From Paucimonas sp. (GTDB lineage Bacteria; Pseudomonadota; Gammaproteobacteria; Pseudomonadales; Pseudomonadaceae): a stretch of DNA of 64,000 nt. The stretch lies in assembly GCA_031253995.1 (NCBI GenBank), contig JAIRVG010000052.1, forward strand, positions 186,001 through 250,000, given 5' to 3'. The notes beneath the pieces are model-generated. The model was given only the letters and a program-made list of their open reading frames with translations, had not been told where the DNA came from and searched no databases. The position numbers and the translations under genes are program-made. Position 1 is the stretch's first letter. Every line of letters begins with the position of its first letter. This document shows positions 27,032 to 35,251 of the stretch, in pieces.

Positions 27032-28040
27032 CGGGTGTCTCCAGGGCGGTCACCAGAACGGTCACGTCGTCGCGGCCGCGGCTGAAGTCGCGGTGCAGCA
27101 CGGTGGCGATCACCGCGGGGTGGCGCTGTACCAGGCCGGGGTAGTCGCGCAGGTTCCAGCGCGATTGCAGGCCATCGCTGTGCAGGATCAACAGGTTTGC
27201 GTTCACGGGAGCATAGTCGAAGGTCTGGATCTTCCGGTATTGCGCGCCGACGATGCCCGGATGGGAGGTCAGGCCGCGGGTCTTTTCCGGGGTCACCAGG
27301 CTGGCGCTGATGTTGCCGATGCCGGCGAAGTCGAGGCGGTCGTGGCGGGCATCGAAGCGGGCGATGGCCACGGCACCGCCGCGGCTGGACCGCATCGCCT
27401 GGTGCAGGTCTTCCATCAGCAGGTGCGGTGTGCCGAACGGCTGCGCGAGGAACGCGCCGCGTCCGGCGTGGGCGGCCTGCTCGGCTTCCTCGCCATGACC
27501 GAGGCCGTCCACTACCAGGGCCGCGATGCCAGCGCCACCCACCGCCAGGGCCCAACTGTCACCGCAGTGCGGATCGTCGTGCAGGGAGTGCTGGCTGACG
27601 CCGAAACGCAGGTCCGGGGCGCGGTCGCCACTGGCGTGGAAGCGTGCCAGCAGCACGGTGCCGCGCTCGTCGGCGTGCAGGTCGAAGACATCGGCCTGGC
27701 GCAGCACGGCGCCGAGGCCGATGCCCTGGGTTCCGCCAGTGGAATAGCCGTCGGCCAGGCAGATCCCGGCGTCGAAGCCTGCGGCGCGGTCTACTGCCAG
27801 TATCTCGATGGCGTGACCGGACCGACGGGGCAGCACCTGCAGGTGCATCTCGCCACGGCCGGCGTGCTTGAGGATATTGCTGGCCAGCTCGGTGGTCACC
27901 AGCGCCACCCGCCCGGCGTCGGTCTCGTTGAAACCGTGCCGTTGGGCCAGTTTCTGCGCGGTGCGGCGGGCATGGCCTATCTGGGATACATCTTCGATCG
28001 CCAGCACCTGGGTGGACGATCCGGTCACATTCAGGTCCAT
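27024..28040 (-). CDS. fusion of RsbT/RsbW-like ATPase domain and RsbX-like PP2C phosphatase
   Basis: 338 aa. The N-terminal part (about 10-135) is a GHKL ATP-binding domain like anti-sigma kinases, with N55 in TTELASNILKHAG and the glycine-rich GGTQGIGLGAV. The C-terminal part (about 145-335) is a SpoIIE/PP2C phosphatase: VVDGLGHG (177-183), AGIGNISA, LHSDGLQSRW, RGRDDVTVLV. RsbX removes phosphate from RsbR/RsbS and resets the stressosome; in Bacillus it is the phosphatase domain alone. It overlaps rsbT by 10 nt and the kinase gene downstream by 8 nt. Start ATG 28040 gives a complete first domain. Confidence 0.88.
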   Translation of the reverse strand: MDLNVTGSSTQVLAIEDVSQIGHARRTAQKLAQRHGFNETDAGRVALVTTELASNILKHAGRGEMHLQVLPRRSGHAIEILAVDRAAGFDAGICLADGYSTGGTQGIGLGAVLRQADVFDLHADERGTVLLARFHASGDRAPDLRFGVSQHSLHDDPHCGDSWALAVGGAGIAALVVDGLGHGEEAEQAAHAGRGAFLAQPFGTPHLLMEDLHQAMRSSRGGAVAIARFDARHDRLDFAGIGNISASLVTPEKTRGLTSHPGIVGAQYRKIQTFDYAPVNANLLILHSDGLQSRWNLRDYPGLVQRHPAVIATVLHRDFSRGRDDVTVLVTALETPDD

Positions 28041-28435
28041 CGGGTAATCGTCACGCAGGTGCCCTCGCCGGGCGCGGTTTGCAGGTCGAACTCGTCCACC
28101 AGGCGACGGGCGCCGGTCAGGCCCAGGCCGAGGCCGCCGCCGGAGGTCCAGCCGTCGGTCATGGCCAGCTTGATGTCGGGGATGCCAGGGCCCTGGTCGC
28201 GGAAGCTCAGGCGCAGGCCGGTACGGCCGATGTCGTCGAGAATCTGCCAGTCCATGTCGCCGCCGCCACCGTAGACCACGGTGTTGCGCGCCAGCTCGCT
28301 GACCGCGGTGACCAGCTTGGTCAGGTCGATCAGGCGCATGCCGCAGTCCGTGGCCAGCTTGCGGGCGGTCTGCCGGGCCAGGACCACGTCCTGTTCCAGG
28401 CGCACCGGTTGGGTACCGCTGCTGCGCAGGTTCAT
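28031..28435 (-). CDS. rsbT: RsbT-like serine/threonine switch kinase
   Basis: 134 aa, the usual RsbT length. It has the GHKL motifs N51 in SELARNTVVYGGGG, DQGPGIPD (80-87) and the G2 box GGGLGLGLTGARRL. RsbT sits on RsbS in the resting stressosome, phosphorylates RsbS and RsbR on stress, and is then released to activate a downstream partner. It overlaps the rsbS gene by 4 nt (ATGA). In Bacillus the released partner is the RsbU phosphatase; no RsbU or sigma-B gene is in this window. Confidence 0.9.
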   Translation of the reverse strand: MNLRSSGTQPVRLEQDVVLARQTARKLATDCGMRLIDLTKLVTAVSELARNTVVYGGGGDMDWQILDDIGRTGLRLSFRDQGPGIPDIKLAMTDGWTSGGGLGLGLTGARRLVDEFDLQTAPGEGTCVTITRWT

Positions 28436-28794
28436 GGTTGTTCCACCAGGTTGCGAAGCTTTTGCATGCCGCGCTCGACATTGAGCGCGGTCATGACACC
28501 AGGCAGTGTCAGGCCCAGTTCCACCAGGGTGATCGCCACCTGGGGCTGCATGCCCACCAGCACCGTCTGCGCGTCCATGATGCGTGACAGCCCGGAGATG
28601 GTGCCGATCATCCGGCCGATAAAGGAATCGACCATGTCCAGCGCCGAAATATCGATCAGCACGCCCTTGGCCGACGTGCGGCTGATGCGTTCGGCGAGGT
28701 CTTCCTGGAGGGTCATGGCGAGCTGGTCATGCATGTCGACCTGGATGGTCACCAGCAGGTAGTCGCCCATTTGCAGGATCGGGATGCGTTCCAT
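28432..28794 (-). CDS. rsbS: RsbS-like STAS protein of the stressosome
   Basis: 120 aa, a single STAS domain. VLIDISALDMVDSFIGRMIG contains S57, equivalent in context to the phosphorylated Ser59 of Bacillus RsbS; it is followed by VGMQPQVAITLVELGLTLPGVMTALNVERGM, strongly RsbS-like. The start MERIPI at 28794 matches the normal RsbS N-terminus; an upstream in-frame start adds an unrelated segment. It lies 4 nt after rsbR. Together with RsbR it should form the icosahedral core that holds RsbT. Confidence 0.92.
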   Translation of the reverse strand: MERIPILQMGDYLLVTIQVDMHDQLAMTLQEDLAERISRTSAKGVLIDISALDMVDSFIGRMIGTISGLSRIMDAQTVLVGMQPQVAITLVELGLTLPGVMTALNVERGMQKLRNLVEQP

Positions 28795-28798
28795 GGGC

Positions 28799-29650
28799 TT
28801 AGACCGGCTTGGCCAGGGTGACGCCGATGCGCGACAGCGCAAGTTTCAGGGCGTCGGCAAGGTTGGCCTTGGTGCTCACGCCCTGCAGGTCGAGGCCCAG
28901 GTGGACGATGGTCTGGGCGATCTGCGGACGCACGCCGCTGATGATGCAGTCGGCACCCATCAGGCGGATGGCGGTGACGGTCTTGAGCAGGTGCTGGGCG
29001 ACCAGGGTGTCGACGGTGGGCACGCCGGTGATGTCGATGATGGCGATTTCCGCGCCGGTATCGACGATGCGTTGCAGCAGGGATTCCATCACCACCTGGG
29101 TGCGTTGCGAGTCGAGGGTACCGATCATCGGCAGGGCGAGGATGCCGTCCCACAGCTTGACCACCGGGGTCGACAGTTCCAGCAGTTCTTCCTGCTGGCG
29201 CTTGATCACCGCCTCGCGGGACTTCTGGTAGGTGCGGATGGTGTGCATGCCGAGGGCGTCGAGCAGTTCGGAGATTTCCCAGAGCTGTTCGGCCAGCAGC
29301 GCCGGCTGGTCGCGGTAGTGGTTTTGCAGCAGGCCGAACAGCGGGCCCTTGAGGGCGAAGATGAAGTTGGCGGTCTGGTGCGAGTCATGGCCGAGCAGGG
29401 CGCGGCTGTGGGAAAGCTTTTCCAGGAACAGGCGGGCGTCGTCCCAGCCGTTGGCACCGATGTTGGCGCCGGCTTCGTTCTGCAGGCCGTTGATCAGCAG
29501 ATGGAGGAATTCGTTGGTCTGCTGGTGCAGGTCCTGTTCCTTGAGGTTGCGCGTGGCGCCGCTGGCCTCCAGGCCTTGGGTCCATGTGTCGAGGAGTTGC
29601 TGGCGCTGGACCTGGATCGCTTCGAGCGTGCTGGAGTTGAGTGCTGCCAT
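28799..29650 (-). CDS. rsbR: RsbR-like stressosome sensor (N-terminal sensor plus STAS)
   Basis: 283 aa. The N-terminal half (1-150) is helical, in the position of the non-haem globin sensor of RsbR proteins, and is joined by a linker helix to a C-terminal STAS domain (about 160-275). Both phosphorylation sites are conserved in context: T215 in DITGVPTVDTLVAQH and T247 in VRPQIAQTIVHLG. The start ATG 29650 follows GGAGCG. It is the first gene of the stressosome operon. The sensed signal cannot be read from the sequence; a haem ligand was not identified. Confidence 0.92.
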   Translation of the reverse strand: MAALNSSTLEAIQVQRQQLLDTWTQGLEASGATRNLKEQDLHQQTNEFLHLLINGLQNEAGANIGANGWDDARLFLEKLSHSRALLGHDSHQTANFIFALKGPLFGLLQNHYRDQPALLAEQLWEISELLDALGMHTIRTYQKSREAVIKRQQEELLELSTPVVKLWDGILALPMIGTLDSQRTQVVMESLLQRIVDTGAEIAIIDITGVPTVDTLVAQHLLKTVTAIRLMGADCIISGVRPQIAQTIVHLGLDLQGVSTKANLADALKLALSRIGVTLAKPV

Positions 29651-29881
29651 CGGGTGTCGCTCCTGGGAAATGGGGCCGGTCTCGGAATGCACGGGCTCTT
29701 GGATAGTAGCGCGGTAGCAGGAAAAGATGCTGGGCGCTTTGCCAGTATTGGCGGGAATCACGTTCCGAGTATTGACCGCGGCAAATGGTTCCGTGGGGCG
29801 AGGGGGATTTTTGTTGCGTTGCGGATCCAGCGCCGCTTGCGTGTCGCATCGCGGGCAAAAGGACTTCTGCAAGCCTGAATG

Positions 29882-29906
29882 CCAGGGGTCGCCAGGCGAC
29901 CCCTGG
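29882..29906 (-). terminator. stem-loop after the phosphate transporter gene
   Basis: CCAGGGGTCGCC and GGCGACCCCTGG form a perfect 12-bp inverted repeat eight bases past the pit stop codon. No clear T-run follows, so it may act as a weak terminator or block RNA decay. It lies in the 263-bp gap that also holds the stressosome operon promoter, for which no clear boxes were recognised. Confidence 0.55.
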
Positions 29907-29913
29907 TGGTCAA

Positions 29914-31527
29914 TCAGAACAGCTTGCTCAGGATCCAGTACAGGCTACCCGACAACAGGATAGCCGCCGGCAGGGTCAGCACCCAGGCCATCAGCAGGTT
30001 GCGCACCGTGGCCCATTGCAGGCCGGTGCCATTGGCGGTCATGGTCCCGGCCACGCCGGACGACAGCACATGGGTAGTCGATACCGGCAAGCCATAGATG
30101 TCCGCCGCACCGATGGTCAGCATCGCCACGGTCTCGGCCGAGGCACCCTGGGCGTAGGTCAGGTGGGTCTTGCCGATGCGTTCGCCGACGGTGACGACGA
30201 TGCGCTTCCAGCCCACCATGGTGCCCAGGCCCAGCGCGATGGCCACGGCCACCTTGACCCACAGCGGGATGAAGCGGGTGGCGTCGTCGATCTGCTTCTT
30301 GAATGCCTGGACCTTGGCCGTGGTGTCGGCATCGAAGTTGCCGACCTTGTCCTTGTCCATCAGGCGGATCGCTTCCGAGGCCAGGTACATGTCGTTACGC
30401 ACGTTGGCCATGGCCTGCGCCGGCACCTTGGCCAGCGAACCGTAGCCCTTGACCTGCGCACCGATCTGCCCGGACAGCACGGCCAGCGCCGGCACCAGCT
30501 CCGGGGTCGCCTGCTTGGTCCGCACGTAGGTCTCCAGCACCGGACGCGGCTCGGCCGGGGCGGCCAGCGGGTCGCTGCGCTGCAGGGCCTGCTGGGTCAC
30601 TTCGGCGACCGCGGCGAACTGGGTGGCCTGGCTTTCCGGCATGGTGCGGTTGAGGGCGTAGGCCATCGGCAGGGTGCCGATGAGGATCAGCATGATCAGG
30701 CCCATGCCTTTCTGGCCGTCGTTGGAACCGTGGGCGAAAGAGACGCCGGTGCAGGTCAGGATCAGCAGGCCACGGATCCACCATGGCGGCGGCGTGTCGC
30801 CTTTTGGCGCCTTGTACAGCTCGCGGTTCTTCACCAACAGGCGCAGGGCCAGGAGCAGCAGGGCGGCGCAGACGAAGCCGACCAGCGGCGACAGCAGCAG
30901 CGAGTAGCCGACCTTGCTGGCCTGGGCCCAGTCCACCCCGGAGGTGCCGTCGCGCCCGTGCATCAGGGCATTGGCCACGCCGACGCCGATGATCGAGCCG
31001 ATCAGGGTGTGCGAGGACGAGGCGGGCAGGCCCAGCCACCAGGTGCCGAGGTTCCAGATGATGGCGGCGATGAGCAGGGCGAAGATCATCGCGAAGCCGG
31101 CCGAGGAGCCGACCTGCAGGATCAGCTCCACTGGTAGCAGGGCGATGATGCCGAAGGCCACCGCGCCGCTGGACAGCAGCACGCCGAGAAAATTGAAGAA
31201 ACCCGACCAGATCACCGCGAAGTGCGCGGGCAGGGCATTGGTGTAGATCACCGTGGCCACCGCGTTGGCGGTGTCGTGGAAGCCGTTGACGAACTCGAAG
31301 CCGAGAGCGATCAACAGGGCGATGCCCAGCAGGAGGAAGGGCGTCCAGGTGGTGACCACGGCGTTCATGTCGCTGACGTCCTGGACCAGGCTGTAGGCCG
31401 AGAAGCCGATGCCGGCGAGGAGGATGACGAAGAAGAGGGCCGAAGCGACCCGCCCCGGTTGGTGGTTGAGCCGAGGGCGATGGCCCCCGGCGGTCGAAGC
31501 AGGTGAGGCGAGCGTGCTTGGGTCCAT
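29914..31527 (-). CDS. pitA: Pit-family low-affinity inorganic phosphate transporter
   Basis: 537 aa with about ten membrane segments. The duplicated family signature is present as GFEFVNGFHDTANAVATVIYTNALP and, in the second half, FAHGSNDGQKGMGLIMLIL; LPASSSHTLIGSIIGVG and LPVSTTHVLSSGVAG are the matching second motifs. A large hydrophilic loop (about residues 330-445) lies between the halves, as in E. coli PitA. Pit proteins take up neutral metal-phosphate complexes with protons. ATG 31527 is preferred to an upstream GTG. It starts 74 nt after the PPK2 gene on the same strand. Confidence 0.93.
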   Translation of the reverse strand: MDPSTLASPASTAGGHRPRLNHQPGRVASALFFVILLAGIGFSAYSLVQDVSDMNAVVTTWTPFLLLGIALLIALGFEFVNGFHDTANAVATVIYTNALPAHFAVIWSGFFNFLGVLLSSGAVAFGIIALLPVELILQVGSSAGFAMIFALLIAAIIWNLGTWWLGLPASSSHTLIGSIIGVGVANALMHGRDGTSGVDWAQASKVGYSLLLSPLVGFVCAALLLLALRLLVKNRELYKAPKGDTPPPWWIRGLLILTCTGVSFAHGSNDGQKGMGLIMLILIGTLPMAYALNRTMPESQATQFAAVAEVTQQALQRSDPLAAPAEPRPVLETYVRTKQATPELVPALAVLSGQIGAQVKGYGSLAKVPAQAMANVRNDMYLASEAIRLMDKDKVGNFDADTTAKVQAFKKQIDDATRFIPLWVKVAVAIALGLGTMVGWKRIVVTVGERIGKTHLTYAQGASAETVAMLTIGAADIYGLPVSTTHVLSSGVAGTMTANGTGLQWATVRNLLMAWVLTLPAAILLSGSLYWILSKLF

Positions 31528-31601
31528 GTCTCGATACCGGTGAGTGTAGGGCACCGGTGATTATCGGAAGAGGATGTTACAAGATGTGTCGCATTCTCCG
31601 G

Positions 31602-32519
31602 TCAGTAGATCTCCGGCACGATCAGCCCGTCCGGTGTCGGCGTGCGGCTGTAGTCGGCCTGGCGCTCGCGAGGCGGCAGCGACACCGTCGGCGTCGCGAC
31701 CTCTTCGTACGGCACCTGGCTGAGCAGATGGCTGATGCAGTTCAGGCGGGCCTTCTTCTTGTCGTCGGCCTGCACCACCCACCAGCGCGCCTCGTCGATA
31801 TGGGTGCGCTCCAGCATGATTTCCTTGGCCTTGGTGTAGGCCTCCCAGCGCCGGCGGGATTCCAGGTCCATGGGGCTGAGTTTCCACTGCTTGAGCGGGT
31901 CGTGGATGCGGCTGAGGAAGCGCAGGTTCTGCTCCTGGTCGGAAATCGAGAACCAGTACTTGATCAGGGTGATCCCGGAGCGCACCAGCATGCGTTCGAA
32001 CTCCGGCACGCTGCGGAAGAATTCCTCGTACTGCTCGTCGTTGCAGAAGCCCATGACCCGCTCGACCCCGGCGCGGTTGTACCAGCTGCGGTCGAACAGG
32101 ACGATCTCGCCCGCCGCCGGCAGGTGCGGCACGTAGCGCTGGAAGTACCACTGGGTCTGTTCGCGGTCGTTGGGTGCCGGCAGCGCGGCGACCCGGCACA
32201 CCCGCGGGTTGAGGCGCTGGGTGATGCGCTTGATCACGCCGCCTTTGCCGGCAGCATCGCGGCCTTCGAAGATGATCACGATCTTCTGGCCGCTCTTGAC
32301 CACCCAGCTTTGCAGCTTCACCAGTTCGCCCTGGAGCCGGAACAGCTCGCGGAAATAACGGCGGCGTGCCGCTTTTTCCGGGCTGTCGGGGAGGTTTTCG
32401 TCGAACAGCTCGTCGAGGTGCTCGGCGTCTTCGGCCAGCTCCAGTTCGAGTTCTTCGTCACTATGGTCGACCAGCTCGTGGTAGATGCGCTGGATCAGGG
32501 AGTCATCGGTCAGCAACAT
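31602..32519 (-). CDS. ppk2: polyphosphate kinase 2 (PPK2 family)
   Basis: 305 aa, a single PPK2 domain. Walker A is IIFEGRDAAGKGG; the Walker B and catalytic region is VLFDRSWYNRAGVERVMGFC; the lid includes PMDLESRRRWEAYTKAKEIM; DDKKKARLNCISHLL follows near the C-terminus. PPK2 enzymes transfer phosphate between polyphosphate and nucleoside di- or monophosphates, mainly making GTP or ATP from polyphosphate. The acidic N-terminus (about 20-45, EELELELAEDAEHLDELFDE) is unusually rich in Glu/Asp. It lies just upstream of the Pit phosphate transporter, suggesting a phosphate storage/use pair. Confidence 0.93.
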   Translation of the reverse strand: MLLTDDSLIQRIYHELVDHSDEELELELAEDAEHLDELFDENLPDSPEKAARRRYFRELFRLQGELVKLQSWVVKSGQKIVIIFEGRDAAGKGGVIKRITQRLNPRVCRVAALPAPNDREQTQWYFQRYVPHLPAAGEIVLFDRSWYNRAGVERVMGFCNDEQYEEFFRSVPEFERMLVRSGITLIKYWFSISDQEQNLRFLSRIHDPLKQWKLSPMDLESRRRWEAYTKAKEIMLERTHIDEARWWVVQADDKKKARLNCISHLLSQVPYEEVATPTVSLPPRERQADYSRTPTPDGLIVPEIY

Positions 32520-32589
32520 GATGTGCCTCGTTCACGGTTGTGCCGCCGATGTTAGGGGGGCTGCGTGGCAGGCTGGTGACAGCGGCGGC

Positions 32590-33444
32590 TCACTGCAAGG
32601 GGACGTAGATATCGGTTTGCCATTGCTCCAGGGGTGTCTGCGGAAATACGCTCAGGTAATGAAAGAATAGCGGGTCGTCGCGCAGTTCCTCGCCGCTGGA
32701 GGGCAGCCAGTCGCGGTACACCGGGTAGATGGTCTCGCCGATGGTGTCCGGCGAGCCGTGGTGGCGCACCACTGCGTAGCGACCACCGGCGATGCGCATT
32801 TCACCGACGCCTGCGTCGTTGGGCTTCACCTCTTCCTCGATCTCGCCGCAGACGGCGAAGCGGAATTCTTCCGGCGGGGTGGTATCCGGGTTGTTGAAGG
32901 GGATGCCGAAGGTGCGGCTGCTGCCTACCGGCGACTGGCCGCTGTGCTGGCGCCAGTCGATGAAGCGGCGCACGGTTTCCTGGACCAGGCCGGGTGCGCC
33001 GAGGTGTTGCAGGGCGGCGACGCGGACGGCGGCGAACTCGACGATCTTCACTTGCATGCTGATGCTCCTTGAAAAGTGGGGGATGGCGAATACCGCATTC
33101 CATACCTGCCATTCCGGCCGTTGGCGGAAGGCGCTGGGGCTGGTGCCGAAGTCCCGGCGAAAGGCCCGGCTGAACGCCTCCGGGCTTTCGAAACCGGCCT
33201 CCAGCGCCGCCTCCAGCACCGAACAGTCCGCCTGGCCTGCCAGCCGCCGCGCCGCCCGGCGCAGGCGCATCAGTTGCACGTAGCGGGCAACCGGCACGCC
33301 GACGTAGGCGCTGAACTGGCGGTGGAAGTGGTACGCCGAGAAGTTCGCCAGCTGGCTCAGGGTCTTTACCGACAGGTCGCCTTCGAGGTTGGAGTCGATG
33401 TAGGCGAGGACGGTGGCGAAGCGGGTGGCGTAGGGGCTGGGCAT
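32590..33444 (-). CDS. AraC-family regulator with C-terminal GyrI-like domain
   Basis: 284 aa. The N-terminal double HTH is of the AraC type (AYIDSNLEGDLSVKTLSQLANFSAYHFHRQFSAYVG; AALEAGFESPEAFSRAFRRDFGTSPSAFR). The C-terminal half is a GyrI-like small-molecule-binding domain (QVKIVEFAAVRVAALQHLGAP; GGRYAVVRHHGSPDTIGETIYPVYRDWLPSSG). This is the Rob/SbmC-like layout common in regulators of multidrug or toxin responses. It stands alone; its targets and ligand are unknown. Confidence 0.9.
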   Translation of the reverse strand: MPSPYATRFATVLAYIDSNLEGDLSVKTLSQLANFSAYHFHRQFSAYVGVPVARYVQLMRLRRAARRLAGQADCSVLEAALEAGFESPEAFSRAFRRDFGTSPSAFRQRPEWQVWNAVFAIPHFSRSISMQVKIVEFAAVRVAALQHLGAPGLVQETVRRFIDWRQHSGQSPVGSSRTFGIPFNNPDTTPPEEFRFAVCGEIEEEVKPNDAGVGEMRIAGGRYAVVRHHGSPDTIGETIYPVYRDWLPSSGEELRDDPLFFHYLSVFPQTPLEQWQTDIYVPLQ

Positions 33445-33548
33445 CTGCGGGGTACCGGCGGGTGTGGTTGTGCGATGGAGCAGAGGATGAGGGAGTGCTG
33501 ATGGCGAAGCCTAGCCGGAGTTGCTGGGTTGAGGGTTGTCAGGTGCAT

Positions 33549-33628
33549 GCCTTGAGCCTTTTGGCGTCCTTGAGATCGAGCGCCGCGCGGGCGGCGCTGG
33601 ATCTCAAGGGCGCTACAAGGCTCAAGGC
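33549..33628. repeat. 80-nt long hairpin, REP-like intergenic element
   Basis: The whole segment folds back on itself. GCCTTGAGCCTT (33549-33560) pairs with AAGGCTCAAGGC (33617-33628), CCTTGAGATC (33568-33577) with GATCTCAAGG (33600-33609), and AGCGCCGC (33579-33586) with GCGGCGCT (33591-33598), over a GCGG loop. Only a few mismatches or G:T pairs interrupt it. It lies a few bases beyond the stop codon of the amidotransferase gene and could end that transcript. GC-rich hairpins of this kind recur between genes in Pseudomonas genomes. Confidence 0.75.
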
Positions 33629-33635
33629 GAGCATC

Positions 33636-34352
33636 TCAGCCCCGATACGCCTCCACCAGCCGGTCCAGGAACCCGAACAGCTTCTGATTCATCTCCTCGA
33701 AATCGTGCCCTCGCAACACCTCTGGCTGTTGCACGAACCGCCGATCGGTCAGCGTCGCCAGCTCCGCCTCCGAAGCGGCGATCAGCAGTTCCACCACCTG
33801 CGGCGTGAACTCCATATGGCACTGGAAGCCATACACCAGCGGACCGTATTCGACGATCTGCCGCGGACAGCCTTCGCTGTAGGCTAGCACCTGGGCGTCC
33901 GTGGTCAGGCCGGGCATGTCGTTATGCCAATGGCCCACTTCCAGGACATCGCCGAAATGAGTGACCTTGTCGTTGGCCCGGCCCTGTGCCGTCAGCGCGA
34001 TGGGGAACTTGCCGATCTCCTTTTCCGGACTGTGCTCGAAGCGGGCTCCCAGGGACTCGCCGATCAATTGCGAGCCCAGGCAGATACCAACCACCGCGCG
34101 CCCGGCCTCGATGGCCTGGGCAATCAGGCGCTGTTCCGCCCGGGCATCGAAGTGCGGGCATTCTTCCACCGTGGTTGCTGGCGATTGCGGACCGCCGAGC
34201 ACCACCAGCAGGTCCACCCCCGTGGCGTTGTCCGGCAGCGCTTCGTTCAGGTAGACCCGCGAGTAGCTGGCGCGGTAGCCCCGGGATTGCACCCAGGTTT
34301 CATAGGCGCCAGGGGCTTCGAAGGATTCGTGGACGATGAAATGGACGTTCAT
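33636..34352 (-). CDS. class I glutamine amidotransferase (GMP-synthase-like)
   Basis: 238 aa. The catalytic cysteine lies in the nucleophile motif VVGICLGSQLIGESLG; LLVVLGGPQSP precedes it; the His-Glu part is GFQCHMEFTPQVVELL. It is a stand-alone type 1 amidotransferase domain like YfeJ/GuaA-N relatives, which hydrolyse glutamine or gamma-glutamyl compounds; no synthetase partner is adjacent. The start MNVHFIVHES at 34352 begins the conserved fold. It is followed by the long hairpin at 33549. The acceptor or true substrate is unknown. Confidence 0.87.
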   Translation of the reverse strand: MNVHFIVHESFEAPGAYETWVQSRGYRASYSRVYLNEALPDNATGVDLLVVLGGPQSPATTVEECPHFDARAEQRLIAQAIEAGRAVVGICLGSQLIGESLGARFEHSPEKEIGKFPIALTAQGRANDKVTHFGDVLEVGHWHNDMPGLTTDAQVLAYSEGCPRQIVEYGPLVYGFQCHMEFTPQVVELLIAASEAELATLTDRRFVQQPEVLRGHDFEEMNQKLFGFLDRLVEAYRG

Positions 34353-34507
34353 GGCGGATTCCGTAGAGGGGAGGGATGACACGTGGCGGATATTAATGAC
34401 ACAAGGTGTCATTTGCAAGATGGCCCCATCGCATCCCCTGGCATTGGATCTTTATCGCCCCGCGCCGACCCCCTATGCTGCTGCCCCCTCCACCTGAAAC
34501 GGCAAGC

Positions 34508-35251
34508 ATGGACTCCCTCTGGCTGATCATCCTCCTTGGCGCCGCACTGGCCGGCTTCATCCAGGGCCTGTCCGGCTCCAATTTCGGCCTGGTGGCCATG
34601 GCCATCTGGGCCTGGGCGCTGCCGCCGGCGCTGACCGGGCCGCTGGTGGTCTGTGGCTCGCTGGTGGGCCAGGTGCTGGCTGCCCGCACGCTGCGGCGCG
34701 GGTTGAAGCGCGAGCACCTGTTGCCGATGGTCATCGGTGGCCTGCTGGGGGTACCGCTGGGCGTGTTGTTGCTGCACCAGATCGACCCGCTGCTGTTCCG
34801 TCTGCTGGTGGGGATCGTCCTGATCATCTGGTGCCCGCTGATGCTGTTTTCCGCCAACCTGCCGCGCATTCGTGCTGGCGGTAGCGGCGCCGACGCGGCG
34901 GTCGGCGTGCTCGGCGGGGTCATGGGGGGACTGGGTGGCCTGACCGGGCCGGCGACCGCGCTCTGGTCGGTGCTCAAGGGCTGGGATCGCGACACCCAGC
35001 GCTCGGTGATCCAGGGCTTCAACCTGGCCATGCAGTTGTTGACCATGACTGTCTATCTCGCTTCCGGCACCATCACCGCCGAGGCGTTGGGCCTGTTCCC
35101 GCTGGTGATCGCCAGCGTCCTGCTGCCGACCCTGCTGGGGGTGCGGCTGTACCGGCATGTCAGCGACCTGGCGTTCCGCCGCATCGTCCTCGGCCTGCTG
35201 GCCCTGGCTGGCGTGCTGCTGGTCGGGCAGTCGCTGCCGCACTTCTTCTAA
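34508..35251 (+). CDS. TauE/SafE-family membrane permease
   Basis: 247 aa with about eight membrane segments and the two-repeat TauE/SafE layout: ILLGAALAGFIQGLSGSNFGLVAMAIWAWALPP, a G-rich turn (GVLGGVMGGLGGLTGPA) and a repeat-like second half. The family exports sulfite, sulfoacetate or other small organic anions. ATG 34508 is used because the first membrane helix starts directly after it. The 3' end overlaps the convergent Lrp gene by 4 nt. The substrate is unknown. Confidence 0.88.
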   Translation: MDSLWLIILLGAALAGFIQGLSGSNFGLVAMAIWAWALPPALTGPLVVCGSLVGQVLAARTLRRGLKREHLLPMVIGGLLGVPLGVLLLHQIDPLLFRLLVGIVLIIWCPLMLFSANLPRIRAGGSGADAAVGVLGGVMGGLGGLTGPATALWSVLKGWDRDTQRSVIQGFNLAMQLLTMTVYLASGTITAEALGLFPLVIASVLLPTLLGVRLYRHVSDLAFRRIVLGLLALAGVLLVGQSLPHFF

